A program made the position numbers and the translations under genes. A model generated the notes under the pieces. That model made no database searches, was not told the DNA's origin, and saw only the letters and a program-made list of their open reading frames with translations. This document shows, piece after piece, positions 23,796 through 37,023 of a DNA stretch of 64,000 bases (its first letter is position 1; the number at the start of each line of letters is the position of its first letter). This stretch comes from Polytrichum commune (Eukaryota; Streptophyta; Polytrichopsida; Polytrichales; Polytrichaceae): positions 60,837,554-60,901,553 of the forward strand of contig OX485803.1 of NCBI GenBank assembly GCA_950295325.1, written 5' to 3'.

Positions 23796-25440
23796 GAGTA
23801 GTGTTATGTAAATGAGGATGGTAAATGGGTTCCCGGGGCTTGGATTCTAGAAGTTATTCCCTAAAGGTTTGGGAGGCCCTATTCGGACTTCAAGATGTCA
23901 TACAGAAAGGTTTCAGATTACGTCTTGATGTTTTTAATAGCTAAAAGTGTCGAATGTGACCTATATATAATCAGTCCATTGACTGTATGCACTATTTCAA
24001 TTGACACATACTTATGTGTATAATGGATTATTGAAGACATTTGAGTCTAGGGGATTTCACTGGCAATTTAAATAGAAACAACGTTCACAAGCTGCAGGGG
24101 CCCCCTGAATCGGGTTGGCTGGCTAGGGGGGCGCTAGTCCCCCTAGTGTGGCAGGGCTATTAAAGAGCAAAGTTCCATTGGTATTTATTGTCACACGGTG
24201 TAGATGAACCAATCGTTGTGGATGAAGGGGCCCGAAGAAAATCAAGTGTCCTATATACTGAGGGCCGATTCATTACAAATGGATCCCATTATAGTAAATC
24301 AGGGATTCGGATGCCAATTTTGGAGTCAGACATGAGATCAATACAAATGGACATGGTGTAAAATAGCTCATTGCACTTTCACCTTCCCAAAGCACAAGTT
24401 CACCTAGACATAACAAGGCTTGGGAGAGAGGGAATTATTGGATATGGGCATACCTCTTATTCATCTAACAAAAAAAAAATTAGCCCCTTATGAGATTGTT
24501 GCCGATTCATGATCTCAACGAACTTAAACTAGACTAATTTGGGGTCTTTTGAGCTAATTCCGATGTCAAATTAACTTCAAGACTCTAGACTTTCATGCAT
24601 CCCACTAAAGAATCTTTAACTTACAAGTGCCGGCCACCAAAGGATTAAAGACCCGTTTTAGAAGGAGGAGGAGATTAGTAGGTGGACCCACATTTGAGAA
24701 GATGGGAGAAATGTGTCATATGGTATGTCACTATGGTAACTTTTCAGATGACACTTCTTACGAATAAGTGAAGAATTATTGTCATGGATGATGGAACAAG
24801 GTCATCCATTGGCAAAAACCCTACCTTCTCTTGTCAACAACTCGTGATGAAATTGTGTCATGGATCATTAACATCTGGATGAAAAATCACTCGGTAAGTG
24901 ACAGTAATCGCAACACTGTAAATCTATAATTTACAAGCAAATGACAAATAACATTGGGTTAAGATTTAGTGTTGAGGACATTACGCCGCCGTTCACAATT
25001 AGTATTGAGCAAGGTAACTAGAAGTGGTGACACTAAATATCATATTTAGTGTAACCCTACCCCACTAATTCCCTCTACATTTGGACAGGATTATCCTTAC
25101 TCACACTAGAATCCGGCGGGTGAGCGGCCTACATGAAACCTCACCCTTCACTGGCCCAACATGGATGGCAGTCATCAGCTCTTTTAATTTGTTGCACTTA
25201 TTTTGGCACTTAACATTTGAGAGCCTCAAGCACAGCAGGCGAGTTTTGTCAGAGGCCAGAAGTGGGGGTCTGAGCTCGATGTCATTGCATCAGAAGCACC
25301 CAGTGCAACACAGGTGTTTAATTTTATGACCCCAACCTTGAAGCCCACCCAGTGGCCCCTCGAAGACCTCACCGCGTATTTAAAGAGCGGTTTTAATTCA
25401 CATGAGCCGAGGCAGAGGCCCCAGCTTCTTCGCTCGCTCG
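23796..25440. other. Intergenic with family E copy E2 and a family N fragment
   Basis: 24422-24608 begins GGGAGAGAGGGAATTATTGG and ends near CATGCATCCCACTAAAG, a decayed family E copy. 24630-24740 is similar in reverse to 54600-54745, and 25095-25145 resembles the right end of the element at 54502-54924. No gene seen. Confidence 0.5.
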
Positions 25441-25938
25441 CTTGCTTTGTTGCGTTGCGGTGCATGAATGCATCATAGGATGCCGTTCGAGCGCCACTAG
25501 TAGAAATTTGGTACCCGCATGACACGGCCATCTAACACGAAATGACCATGACGACCAGAACGTGGACGCTGTAAAATGTGAGGTCATCTGGATACTTTGT
25601 TTCCTCGTTGTAGAAAAACAACAATCTGAATGAACTCGGTCCCAACCTATGAGGAGGTGGATGGTGCTGAGCAATTGACGTGGGGATGCACTTGCTTTGT
25701 TGCGTTGCGGTGCATGAATGCATCATAGGATGTCGTTTGAGCGCCACTAGTAGAAATTTGGTACCCGCATGACACGGCCATCTAACATGAAAATAACCAT
25801 GACGACCAGAACGTGGACGCTGTAAAATGTGAGGTCATCTCGATACTATATTTCTTCGTTGTGGAAAAACAACAATCTGAATGAACTCGGTCCCAACCTA
25901 TGAGGAGGTGGATGGTGCTGAGCAATTGATGTGGGGAT
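25441..25938 (+). repeat. Tandem duplication, two 250-bp units
   Basis: CTTGCTTTGTTGCGTTGCGG starts at 25441 and again at 25691, and the units are nearly identical (only scattered substitutions), so the duplication is recent. Several ORFs on the - strand duplicate with it and are shadows. The second unit runs into family K sequence. Confidence 0.85.
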
Positions 25939-26090
25939 TCCAATGCACCAAGGTTTGTCTTGTTTGAATTATGTGTGAGAAGGTTATAAGGGTTCACGGT
26001 TTTATTGGCAAATGGCCCAGAACCATCACATGAGCCCAATGTGAAGGTGGTGGACATTCTCAAAATTAATGTGTTACTTCTTATGGAATA
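25934..26090 (+). repeat. Dispersed repeat family K, copy 2
   Basis: GGGGATTCCAATGCACCAAG, then TTATAAGGGTTCACGGTTTT and GGTGGTGGACATTCTCAAAA match copies at 4728-4915 and 33716-33885. Confidence 0.5.
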
Positions 26091-27054
26091 TTGGTCAATG
26101 CTCTCTATCTTACCAACAATGGAATCAATCTTGATAGTTTTTTTTAGGTAATTCCACAATTGATCAAACCTAACCTCGTTAACGTCCTTGAGTCGAGCAT
26201 TGAAAACCTATTAAGATCCCTTCATAGGAGTGCAATCAAATACATGTTGTACTTCATACTCAACAAACTTAAACTAGACAAAATGTCATCTAGGCCATGT
26301 GATGCCCCCCCCCCCTTCTTCTTCTTTCCCCTTTCCCCTCTTTTCTTGGACCCTCTCGTATTCCTAGGTTGCTATGAGCCAAATTTTTGGCCAAATAGTT
26401 AAACTATGGGCAGATAGGTAGTAGCTAGATGAAGCAACATCCAAGTAGATGAAATAAATTAACTATAGGCTATGGAAGGTGGCTATAACTGTAGGCATGG
26501 ATGTAGGTGCCCATTGTTAGTTACGGCAACTATTATCCTCCTTGCCAAAGGGGTTGGCAGCAGAGAAGGAGGCATGCATTCTTCTAGGCAATTTTGAGAG
26601 CATAGCTAGACTCAACCGATTTGTCTCCCTCAACACAAAGATTGTACGATCTCAATAGCTAAACTATTTTCTATACTAATTGAGTAACCAACGCAATGAT
26701 TGTGGGATTACCGGGTGTTATTGAAGTACATTGTTCTTCTGAATTGTGCGTTATATTGGATGGCCGAAGTCTGGCCGAACTATTTTCTATTTGGATTGCA
26801 TGAATGCAAGATTGGAAAACTATTGTCAATTGCTGAAATTGTAATCGACTAAGTGGAATTGACTGAGTTCAAATTGTGGAGTTCAATGTGAAATCGAGAG
26901 TGAGTTGATTAACCTCTAAGAGACAAAGAATATGAATTAGAAAGAGAAATAAGCGATGAAAGAGTGAATGAAGGACAAGAGAGTAGAAATGCATAAAGAA
27001 TCATAGAGGGGATTCATGATCAAAGACCACCATCAGGAGAATTGGAATGTTGTG
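26091..27054. other. Intergenic, no gene seen; poly-C run
   Basis: Run of 11 C at 26305-26315. Repetitive phrases around AACTATGGGCA recur at 27510 and suggest an old repeat, not resolvable by eye. Confidence 0.4.
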
Positions 27055-27057
27055 TAA

Positions 27058-27424
27058 GGGCATCGCCAGCCCATTCCCGGCAACGGTAACTACCGGGAAC
27101 AGTGAGCCCGGGCTCGGGCCAACGGGCTCGGTACCAAGCCCGTTATGCACAGGGTCCCTGTAAAGCTACTCCTGCTCTCGGCACATTTTTGGAGTTTGCC
27201 GAGAGAAGTTGTCCTCCCGCTACACACTGCCTTATCCAAAAGTAGCTTGTGAAGCTGGGACACCTGTGTGCCGGGGGGCTACGTGGTTGGAGACCTGTGT
27301 GCCGGGGGGCCCTTGCCGGGCAATGGGCTGGACCCCCCTCCCGCCAAACCCTCCCTCCATTGAGCAGGGCTCCCTGCATCCCGCCCTGCCGGGAGCTGAT
27401 GCCGGGAATGGGTTGGCGATGCCC
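27058..27424. mobile_element. GC-rich PIF/Harbinger-like MITE, copy D9
   Basis: Ends GGGCATCGCCAGCCCATTCC and GGAATGGGTTGGCGATGCCC are near-perfect inverted repeats, flanked by TAA (27055-27057 and 27425-27427). Length 367 bp. The interior is strikingly GC-rich (GCCGGGGGGC occurs twice) beside AT-rich flanks. ORFs on both strands inside it are by-products of the missing AT-rich stops. Confidence 0.85.
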
Positions 27425-27650
27425 TAACAATGTCGTCTAAGGACTCAGAACCCCTTCAAAGTGCCACGTCCGAGAGAGAGAGAGTTGATGATATAAACTT
27501 GAGTAAACTATGGGCAAAGAGTCCAACTTAGTGATGAGCGTATGCAAAATTCTTGGGCGAAGCAGGTGATGGAGAGTGAGAAAAAAGTGAGAAGACAATT
27601 ACCTCAGAGTGAAGCAAATTAAACTATAGGCAAGAGTGGCGATGAGCAAA

Positions 27651-27878
27651 GTCCTTGAGCGACTAGGGCTTGGTCGATTGAGTCGAAAACTAATGAAGCC
27701 TATAGTTAAGTGAAACTATTGTGTCCATGTGAGAGGGTGGAATAGAGGGTTACCTGAGAAAAAATCCTTGAGCGACTAGGGCTTGGTCGATTGAGTCGAA
27801 ATCCAATGAAGCCTATAGTTAAGTGAAACTATTGTGTCCATGTGAGAGGGTGAAATAGAGGGTTACCTGAGAAAGAAT
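27651..27878 (+). repeat. Tandem duplication, two units of about 113 bp
   Basis: TCCTTGAGCGACTAGGGCTT occurs at 27652 and 27765, followed by almost identical text including GTGAAACTATTGTGTCCATG. Non-coding as far as can be seen. Confidence 0.8.
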
Positions 27879-30490
27879 CTGTTGAGGGAATAGGTCATGT
27901 GAAAGGCATGAGCAGTGTGAGGAAGTTGAAAGGCCAAGAGTCAACCCGAGAGGAAACCATTGACAATTGCTAAGGATGTGAGAGGCAGAGCGAGAGGAAA
28001 GAAAGGAAGAAGATAAGTTGTATAGATAACCTAAAATTATAGTTACAGTAAACATTATAGTCTTATGATAATGGAATCTACCAAGTTGGTCAAATTAGAG
28101 AACCCGATCAACTGAAGTGATGAGAAAATACTTTTGATCAATTGATTGGTGGAGGAACTGAGATAATAAGTTTGAGTAAGTGTGTTCAAATTAGGGTAAA
28201 ATTTGGATTATCAAAGAGATTAAGGCATAAGTTGTCCTAGATCAATTAGAGTTTTTATATGGTTACATAGTCTAGAGACGAGATCTTTGAGCATGAGATG
28301 CAAATTAACCGCATCAACTATTGTCTTGTGTGTTACCTTGGTTGTTGTTGTTGTTGTTGCAGGTTGTGCAGGGCAACCAAGACTATAGCTTGACCCTAAT
28401 AATCATTGTTAGTTGCATAAGTTGTGAGTAATGATTAAAACTTGGAATTAATAAATAAACAATTTGTCTTGTATTGGAATTAACCTTGACCAATTAATGA
28501 AAGTGTTGATGTGATTTGAAGATGCATTGGCCAATGGTTACCAAGAAAATTGTGATACTTATAGACTATTGTTCTACAATCTCGTGACGAGATGGAAACT
28601 TACAGCCACTGACACACATACAATATTGAATGAGAAATGTTGAGAGGAATCCTTGAGAGAAAGGAGAGTAAAAGATGATTGAGTGATGTTTTAGAGTGAA
28701 GATAGCAGCCTTATTGTCTAATTAATGAACTATAATGTGACAAATGCCTATAATAGACACTAGTAAAGCCTTCATTGAGAGTCTATACCCTGGGTTTTGG
28801 TTATTTCAGTCATAGCAAAAACTTAACTACAATCACCTACTGGAATATAGGCAACACTCCCTTGCCCAGACATTGGGGCCTACGTCTTTATCTGGTCATT
28901 GGCAAACAAGCTTTTCATGTTGGTGGCCATCTTGCCCCAATTTTTTTTCCCTCGCATTTACTCCAATTTGATAAGCATTGTTACACAATATGTTGAGTGG
29001 GTTTTGCAATCGGGTTATTGCCATACTAGTTCAAAGAGTTAAATTGCTAACTACCCGCAAATTTTACAAGACATCAAATACAAGATTCCACCAAGATGAT
29101 GACCATTGTAGGGTTTATCTAGTTTATTTTTTATTCAAGCAGGTTGGTCCTTCATTTGGGCACTAAAATATGGGCCACATTGTTGTTGCTAAAAGAGGAT
29201 TTATAATTCAAAGGGTACTAATCTGGATGAAAAATAGGCTTGGGGCGATCACACCCCCTTACATTTTGTAACCACGTGCGATAATGGGGTATTTAATGTT
29301 TTTTTTTGGGGGGGGGTAATTTATGCACCTCTCAATATTTTTTTACCTCCCTATTTGTATATAAAACGCTACTTTGAAATATGTTTTTAGCACCCTATAT
29401 TTATCTTTTAATTATTTAGAGGTTAATTTCTGGCACAATAATTTATTATAAATCGTACAAGTACCAAATAGTGGACGGACTACTATAACATTGCGAAACC
29501 AACTATGCAAGCAACAAACATTCCATACCATTCAAATTGTCATTTATTTGGGTTCAATTACCGGTACCAATTCTAAATCATTCAAATAAACCATTCAGAC
29601 ACAACCAATAGCACTTGGATACTAGTTAAAGGGTCCCACATGTTTAGTGTCGTTGCAAAACCCAATGGCCGTTGACGAACGCCAACACATTTTTTCCCAA
29701 AAAATCCCCACAACATCTCCCTTCATACTTATGCGCTTGATTCAAATTTGGAAAAAACTACACACTTCTTCATCCAGGTAGTCAAACCCATAAGTATTCT
29801 ACATATCCTACTAGACACTTTCAAGGAGATCCTATGTCTATGATTTTTTTTTTCCTACTGATTACTAAAATGGAGGAATTATCCACCACCTTATTTTACA
29901 TATAATCATGTAGAGGACATATGGTAGATCTAACAAAATTATAAATTTTACCCTAAATGAACTAAATTGATCCTATTTTTTATCTCACGTGATTTTTTGA
30001 AATTCCGATAGTCGCCTCCCCAAGAAAATAAGCATGGCCTTTGCACTGCCTGCTATTTTTTTTTTTTTTTTTTTGGATATAATGTGACATGCGCAAACCA
30101 TGGCATATCATGCATATTCTTGATTATGCACTTTCACCTATCACACACCAACTTTTATGTCACAATATTTCTAAGTGGTTGTATATATCCAAAAATTACA
30201 TTACAAGATGTGTTGACATCCTCTTTCAAATACCAATAAGAGGAAACTATATATATATATATATATATAGATAATGGTGATCATGCTCAGATTCTCATTT
30301 GGACGTTTTTGGGTGTAGAATGCAATCACCATAAGGTAGATGGGTATTAGGTGGCTTGTTTTCTTAATTAGACCTCTAGATTTGATTGGTGTGCGGTTTG
30401 GTGAGGATCAATGAGCAAACATCTTAATGACACATGTTTAGAAGAGATGGACTGCATCTTGAATTATATACAATTGCTCTACACTCAATA
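27879..30490. other. Intergenic, no gene recognised
   Basis: Contains a (GTT)n run near 28341-28360, a G run near 29309-29317, a T run at 30057-30074 and (AT)n at 30248-30269. The ORFs at 28775-29166 carry no known domain. Confidence 0.4.
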
Positions 30491-30500
30491 GTGAACACTA

Positions 30501-31054
30501 ATGGGAGGACAAATCAACAAACATTCACTTTTGATAAGCATAACTAAATCAAGGCAGGCCCAATTTTCAATAAGGTTTTGTGGATGCTTCATCATAGATT
30601 TGATAATGCAACACGAGTTTGTCGTGGGAATCTCATCGCTAGGGGCATACACTGGCAAAATGGTAGAAAACCACGTGCAAGAAATGTAGGGTGGATTTTA
30701 TTCAAAACACATAATTTTTACATTTTTCTTAGATTTATAATAATGTCATGTAAATGTGAGCTTGGGAATTATATATAATGTATAGTGTGGTTTAAGTTGT
30801 GGTATTTTTGTTAATTTAGATGTAAAGTAGCATAAATAAAATTAGATTTTTAATGTTTTGATTTATAGGTTCAACACAAATCATTTGTCATTAGTGGCAT
30901 TGGACGAGAAATTGGCAAAATGTATGTGGACATGTGGATGGATTTGTCGAAACGGTCGCATTTGGATGAAAAGTACCGTCATCCGGCAATGAAAGAGTTG
31001 GCTGGCTTATTTAGGGTTTCTTGGGGGGTTCAAGAACCATACGCAATATTCTAA
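30501..31054 (+). pseudogene. Unrecognised coding-like fragments
   Basis: A frame ending at TAA 31052-31054 reads GIGREIGKMYVDMWMDLSKR, then SHLDEKYRHPAMKELAGLF and WGVQEPYAIF. It begins after a plausible acceptor (TTTATAG|GTTCAACAC near 30869). An upstream 62-codon ORF (30501-30689) could be an earlier piece. The composition looks like real protein but I do not recognise a family. It may be the tail of a transposon gene. Low confidence. Confidence 0.25.
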
Positions 31055-33715
31055 AGTTTATAGTATGATGATTGTATGTGTGTAATGTGCAGAGTAATCT
31101 TTGTGCAGTGTAATGTATGCATAGTGTACTATATGCGTAATGTATGTGTAGATTGTTCACGCAAAATTTCTACTACTTATAAATAAGATAGGGTGATACA
31201 ATTATAATTATGTGACTCTAAAATTTATAAAATGATAGGGTGTTAGAAAATACCATCCAGTAGAAATTTAGCTACTTATAGGGTGGAAAATATTCAACGA
31301 AGGAAGGTAAATACCCCCTCGTTACATAGGGGGTTCTTGCACGTGTATACATAAATCAAGTGTAGGTGTGCCCCCTGTGTCTCATCATAGAAGTTGGAGA
31401 ACATGTGAACGAACCAAATAACACCCACAAACCTTATGGCATCCTTGAAAGTTGAAAGTAAGGTATTTGTACCCTAATACAGTTTCCATCACTAGTCTTG
31501 CATGCATGAGCTAATTATGGTTGTGTCAGACGATGCAAAAGTTGCCGGCTTAGGGATGCACATGAGTAATTTACCCATTGTAATTCTCAATGTTTTAGTT
31601 TTCCAATGTTACATAGTAGTAGTATTTAAGTGTTACACTATTACACTATAGAATTGATTCATAATCAAGATAGGTGTACATGGTAGATCAATGTTCTCAA
31701 TTTTTTTCTAGAGGGTCTCGATAATAAAGAGCAAGGTGCTTTTTATTGTCATTTAAAAGCATAAAATATTCATCATCTCCCCTAAGAATATGCGGATACT
31801 GTAGTTGGAATAAATTATGGGAGGAAAGAGATAGATGTTTGAATCCCATTGCCCGCAATTGCATTTCTATAACACTAAAATATCATTTTTCACACATATA
31901 TTCTATTTTAAAACGCCTTGAATTTTTTTTAAAGCATACAAGTCCCTTGAGTTTCTACTCAACTTTAAAACACTGAAACACTGAAACATTGGAACATCAA
32001 AACATTGAATGTGCATAAACTGGGAAGGATTGAACATTTACATGTATATGATCCTCGAGGTGATATGCTTTGCCAATTATGACATGACATGACATGACCA
32101 TATTTAGCTCCTGCATTCAAGACTTAGTGACGGGAACTATGTAGGGGCATTTGTAGCCTTTTGAGTATAGTTTGCCCAACATGTATATGTACGAATGGAG
32201 GAATGTGCCTTGAATGCACACTTTGAGCTCTCCAACAACATTGATTCCCAAGTATGTATATCCAACTACATAGTCACAACTCGCAACTGCATTATGGACA
32301 AAAGGGCGCACATGCATCCATGGAGAGAGAGACACACACACGCACACGCACGCACACGCCGTACAGATAGAATCGAAGCTGTGATTGCAACTGAATAAAT
32401 TATTGACCTGACTTGCTTTGAAATTATTGCCGAGTTTCCCCGACCATATCTCCAAAACTAAGGAAAAGAGTGAATCATGGAGACTATGGAGGAGCTGCTG
32501 GTTGTCTGCTAGCTATAGCTGCACACCACCACAGCTACTCAGAAACTCGTGCGGATGTTGTCGGAAGTGGAAGCCCACATTCGAGAGCCTCTAAGGAAGG
32601 AAAGGGGGGGGGGGGGGGGGGGGGGTCAGGTTTGCAATTATGGGGTCTAGCTCCAAAAAAATTTGGGGTCCAAAACATCCCTTCGTGAGTCTCGCTTTCA
32701 GGCTCAACATTGGGCTCACGCAAGTTCGAAATCTGGTTTTTCAAATTGGGTGGAACCCGCATTTATCTTGACCACCAAAACCCTGATGGGAAAAGAAAAA
32801 AAGTGACGCCACGTGGACGACACTCTAGTTCACATGTCAAACGCACAGAACCTAACTTAAACTCCTTGAAACCATTCTCGACCGATAAGGTCGCTTGATT
32901 TTGAAGTTTCTTCGATCTCAAACCCTGGTGTAGAGAACACACTACACACTAGAACTCGAGGGCACGTGACCATCGTCACCCAAAATCACTCATCGGTCGA
33001 AAACTCAAAGCTACAGCCTTCGGATGAGGTTTTCAAGGCTCTCCACAACTCCACGGTCAAGGCCCTTACGCCATAGCGTAAAGTGACCCTAAACCCACCC
33101 TTATTAGGTGCTTTGCGAACCCCAAGACAAGGGGCCCGACAAACAAGGGCAACCTAGCGGTGGCCACTCTAGCTCATTACACTTGAAATTACACTAGTTT
33201 CTCTTATCTTAGCTTGGCTTGGCTTAGCTTAGCTTAGCTTATATGCTTGAAGCTGAAGCAAGGCAAAGGGACAACACATGTGATGAGTGTTGACATGCAG
33301 GCTCTCACTTCATAAGCCCTGCTGTGCTGTCTGCTGGGGCTGGGGCTGGGCTTGCTTGCAAATGGATTCAACCAAGTTCTTCGTGCCTGCCACTTGACTC
33401 ACTCACCTGCCATGGAAAATTCTATAGACGGCCACACCAAGGACTACCTTCCTTCCTTCCTTCCTTAGAATGTGAAGGCTGGCTGGTCAGACGAAAGGGA
33501 GATGAGTATGTGGGATTAGCCAGCTTTTCCTCCACTCTGCACTGCCTCTCTCAGTGCAGCCATCTGATTTCGCAGCTCATTCACACAGGATTCAAGTGTC
33601 TGGAAGGAGGGGATGCTGCTCAACCACTCACTTTAAGCGTTCAGAGTTATTTATCAAACCTAACTTGAATTTCTTTGATTTTTATTTTTATTTTTTATTT
33701 TTTTGAGAAATTGAA
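31055..33715. other. Intergenic, no gene recognised; 22-nt poly-G run
   Basis: The longest homopolymer of the window (22 G) is at 32604-32625. GACAT pentamers repeat at about 32080-32098 and CTTAG/CTTGG repeats lie at 33209-33240. The 114-codon ORF at 33324-33668 contains low-complexity CTTCC repeats and no domain. Confidence 0.4.
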
Positions 33716-33885
33716 AGGGGATTCCAGCGCACCAAAGTATGTTTCGTTTGGCTTCTGGATGCAGAAGTTACGAGGGTTTGAAGTTCTATAAGTAGATGAT
33801 TTAAAACTAGCTAACACGCGGAGCCTGATTTAAGGTGGCGGACATTTTCATAATCAATATGCACATGTTGTGTAAGATTTTACAA
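33716..33885 (+). repeat. Dispersed repeat family K, copy 3
   Basis: GGGGATTCCAGCGCACCAAA, TTACGAGGGTTTGAAGTTCT and GGTGGCGGACATTTTCATAA are collinear with the other K copies. Confidence 0.5.
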
Positions 33886-34287
33886 TGAATCACTATATTC
33901 GGTAATTGGAGATTTTTTTTGTTATTTTGAGACTATTTAAGGACATAGTTTTCAAATAAAGGACAAAAAAAACACAAAATATATTCAATGTGAGTTAATA
34001 AAGCAATTTGTATGGGCGGCACTAACCAATTTGGCACAAATACATATCATCACAATAAGAATTTGCATTTATTTTGAGACTTTCCAAAGTCTTCGATTAA
34101 CATATATAGTGATAATTTTGGTTCTAGATGGGGTGTTGGTTTTGACATTTTAATTGATTTTACGAAACCAGGAAGGTTGGATCTACACTAGACGGTGCAT
34201 TATCCGATGGTGTTGTGTAGCATTAGCACCATGTTCAACCACATGCAACATCATGTTGCAAAACATTACCATCACCATCACTAAGGT

Positions 34288-34650
34288 TTGTGGGCCTTAT
34301 GTGGTCGTTTTTCTTGATTTGACATCTATATCTGAATGGTATGTTGCAAGGCTTGTCATTATGAATGGACACCAAAAAGACATGCCTTGCAAGGGAATTA
34401 AATTGTGTGCTCAAAGTGTAGACATCATTTCTAGGTTCCATACTCAACCTTCCACAATTGGTAGGGTCTATGTGATCATTTAAAGGAAATCCAAACTTTC
34501 ATTGTGACCTCTTATAACTCTGGCATCTTCACTCCGATTTTGAAGCTTGAAATGACAATTTGCATTATTCGCAATTGTTAACCATATGAGACAATTGCCA
34601 ATCCAGTCCAATGGCTATGTGGAGTTAAAAAATGCCCACAATAGGGTTGC
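34288..34650 (+). repeat. Dispersed repeat family L, copy 2
   Basis: GTGGGCCTTATGTGGTCG, GAAGCTTGAAATGACAATTT and ATATGAGACAATTGCC match copy 1 at 3090-3440. The stretch AATTGTGTGCTCAAAGTGTA to TATGTGATCATTT matches 40960-41040. No gene seen around it (33886-35149). Confidence 0.45.
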
Positions 34651-35149
34651 ATACCTAGGATGTGATCAAACATTGGTGGCAATGTGGTTGAGGCATGAAA
34701 CTAACATAGGGGTGTATCACTACACCAAACTAATGGTATTTAGGGTCACCAGCCTGATTGTGTCACTTACCCCAATACCAAGCATATTCTTAGATTGAAC
34801 TAATGAGCCATGGTCAACAAGTTGACCATTGGTATAACCACATGACAAGTTTGCCATTAATGTCAATAATATTATGAAGCTCATGTCTAGGTTACACTAA
34901 TCACCAACAACTTGATCATTTGTGTAAACACATGACACTTGACATTAGTATGCTCAATAATATCTTCCTCTTGTATATTGTACAAAACGTAAAATTTACA
35001 TCTCGAGTACTCCGATGCTCTATGCTAAACGTCATAGCGAAAAATATTCACCTTACAAAATACTTATATTGATGTTGACAATTAGTGGACATGACATTTC
35101 TAAGTCTATCCATAATTTTTTACTGTGACCCTTCTATTACATAGAGGAA

Positions 35150-35388
35150 ATTATCGCATACGAGTGTACCTCTCATCCATCCAAGATAAACACTTGACTA
35201 CACCCCCCCCCCCTCATAGGCTTGTTGCCGATTCATCTCAAATGACCTCGAGTACACTAATCCCTAGTCTTTAGAACTAATTTGGTCATCAAGTTTGCTA
35301 AAAATAAAAATCCAATTGCATTCTATTTTAGGGATTTCATGTTGATGATGCTTGTGTATGATGATTCCCTCTTTCCTTCAACACATAT
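35150..35388 (+). mobile_element. Inverted-repeat MITE, family E, copy E3
   Basis: Left arm GAGGAAATTATCGCATACGA followed by GTGTACCTCTCATCCATCCA. The right arm is diverged, ending GTATGATGATTCCCTCTTTC. A poly-C run of 11 lies inside at 35203-35213. Confidence 0.6.
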
Positions 35389-35415
35389 TACACATTGCTC
35401 ATGTTGTTTGACAAG

Positions 35416-36002
35416 CAATATCCAGGGAGATTTTTGGGCATAATCGGTCAAGATCTTAGTGTTCCCAATATCAACCGGTTACATGTTGACATCTTCCAAT
35501 TTCCTTTATTCTATGGAAGAATATTCTATAAATCCATCTAAATCAATTGGTAATTCTCTTGAAGTATTGATTTTGAACTAGTTATTTCTCAAACTCAACC
35601 AGTTTATCCATAACTACACTAAATAGTCCTATTAATGTGGGCCACAATAATTTTCTAGAGCCCACGCTAATTCTCATAGTGAGAATTAGTATGGGCCACA
35701 CTAATTTTCAACCCACGTTAAAAGTTATAGTAGAAAATTAGTGTGGGCCATAGTAATTGTTTTCCTAGAAAATTAATGTGGGAGGTTATTTTATTTTGTG
35801 CTACTTTTGTCCTACAAGTAATATTCAATGTGTTGGTTGAAAGTCTTGATGAAGACTTAGGGGAAGACTTGGGGCCTTGGACCCACTTTAATTTCACCTT
35901 GACTAGAAAAGCATTGTGGCGCACACTAATTATCTCCTCACTAATTTTACACCCACACTAATCGGACTATTCATTGTAGGTGTCAGTTCTCCCTGTTCAT
36001 TG
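35416..36002 (+). mobile_element. hAT-like element, family A, copy A7, with nested family F element
   Basis: From CAATATCCAGGGAGATTTTT to CAGTTCTCCCTGTTCATTG. The flanks TTTGACAAG and TTTGGCAG resemble each other if one base was lost. The family text breaks at TAACTA and resumes at GGTGTCAGTTCTCC after the 360-bp F insertion. Confidence 0.7.
35617..35976 (+). mobile_element. TA-flanked MITE, family F, copy F1
   Basis: Ends CACTAAATAGTCCTATTAAT and the reverse complement of CAATGAATAGTCCGATTAGT form a terminal inverted repeat of over 20 bp, flanked by TA at 35615-35616 and 35977-35978. The interior is built of AATTAGTGTGGGCC-type inverted modules. 360 bp, non-coding. Its relative F2 lies at 63461-63803 in the other orientation. 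Confidence 0.8.
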
Positions 36003-37013
36003 TTTGGCAGGGATGCAAAGTAACCCTAGTTTTGTTTTTTTGTCCCATCTGAAACATGTGAGTTGGCATCATAAAGTATGTACTTACCTACTCTTAAACA
36101 TTGCCACTTTCTTTTCTAATTTGAAAAAACTTCCAAGTTTCAAGCATGTGCACAAAAGTCTCCTATTGATTTCTAAGAACCCTAACTTATAACCCCTCCC
36201 CCCCCCCATACTTACTGGTACATGCCACAAATGAACAATTCCTATCAGCACTGCTTACAACCAGTGGTTGTCACTGGCCAAACTAGAGCTAAAAGTGGCC
36301 CCTGCTAGTAGGAGCCGTTCGCTAGTTACCCACACCAGTAAATGTGGGTATGCTATTAGTCCCACATTAATCATTGCACTTACCATCATCATTAACACTA
36401 CGGCTTCTACTACTAGCGGTCGGTCCACCGCTCCCCTTTTGGCCTTCTCTATTTTGTCACTTGTCGAAGGTCAATGTAAAGGCGACCTCCTCGTCGCCCA
36501 TCAGCAAGCCCTTTCCAATTTTCACTGGCCTTTCCAGCGCAGAGCCCAGTGGAGTCTTCCTTCTTTCTATCGAGCATCTTCTTCTAAAGTAGGAGACCTA
36601 TTTTATTGCTGTAGTTCCCATGTCGTAAAGTACACCATGTACACGTGCCTAAAATTTGTCACTAACCTTTGGCCAACATCCAGACTAGATCCTAAAATCA
36701 TGCACACTATCATTATGAATAGATCCCATCTAATTTTAGGTTGGTTAATTACATCGTTAGAGGTGTTGTAGAGGTAGGTTCACAGTGCAAACATGTCTAG
36801 GAATGGTGGAAACCCTATATTGACTTTGCAAATTATCGTAGACTGTAGATGAAATTTTCCCACACATTTGCAGAGCTGTCAGAATTTTGTGGATTCTTTT
36901 TTTCCCCGGCTTTTAAAGTTGTTTTAAGAGAGAAACTTGTTGGAAGTGTCGTCGCTTCTACCCATTTTCATGTAACATCAACAACTTAAGTTAACTAGTT
37001 CAGAGTGCGGATG
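36003..37013. other. Intergenic, no gene recognised
   Basis: The 167-codon ORF at 36268-36771 has a serine/threonine-rich start and hydrophobic patches but no recognisable domain, repeat or splice support, so it is not called. A C run lies at 36198-36207. Text around 36722-36800 recurs at 37256-37320. Confidence 0.35.
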
Positions 37014-37023
37014 CCATGAACCT

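Noticed and set aside
27143-27440. Overlapping ORFs on both strands in a GC-rich island
   Set aside because: They exist because the Harbinger-like MITE D9 is poor in AT-rich stop codons.
36268-36771. 167-codon ORF
   Set aside because: No recognisable domain, low-complexity start, no splice or promoter support, set among transposon debris.
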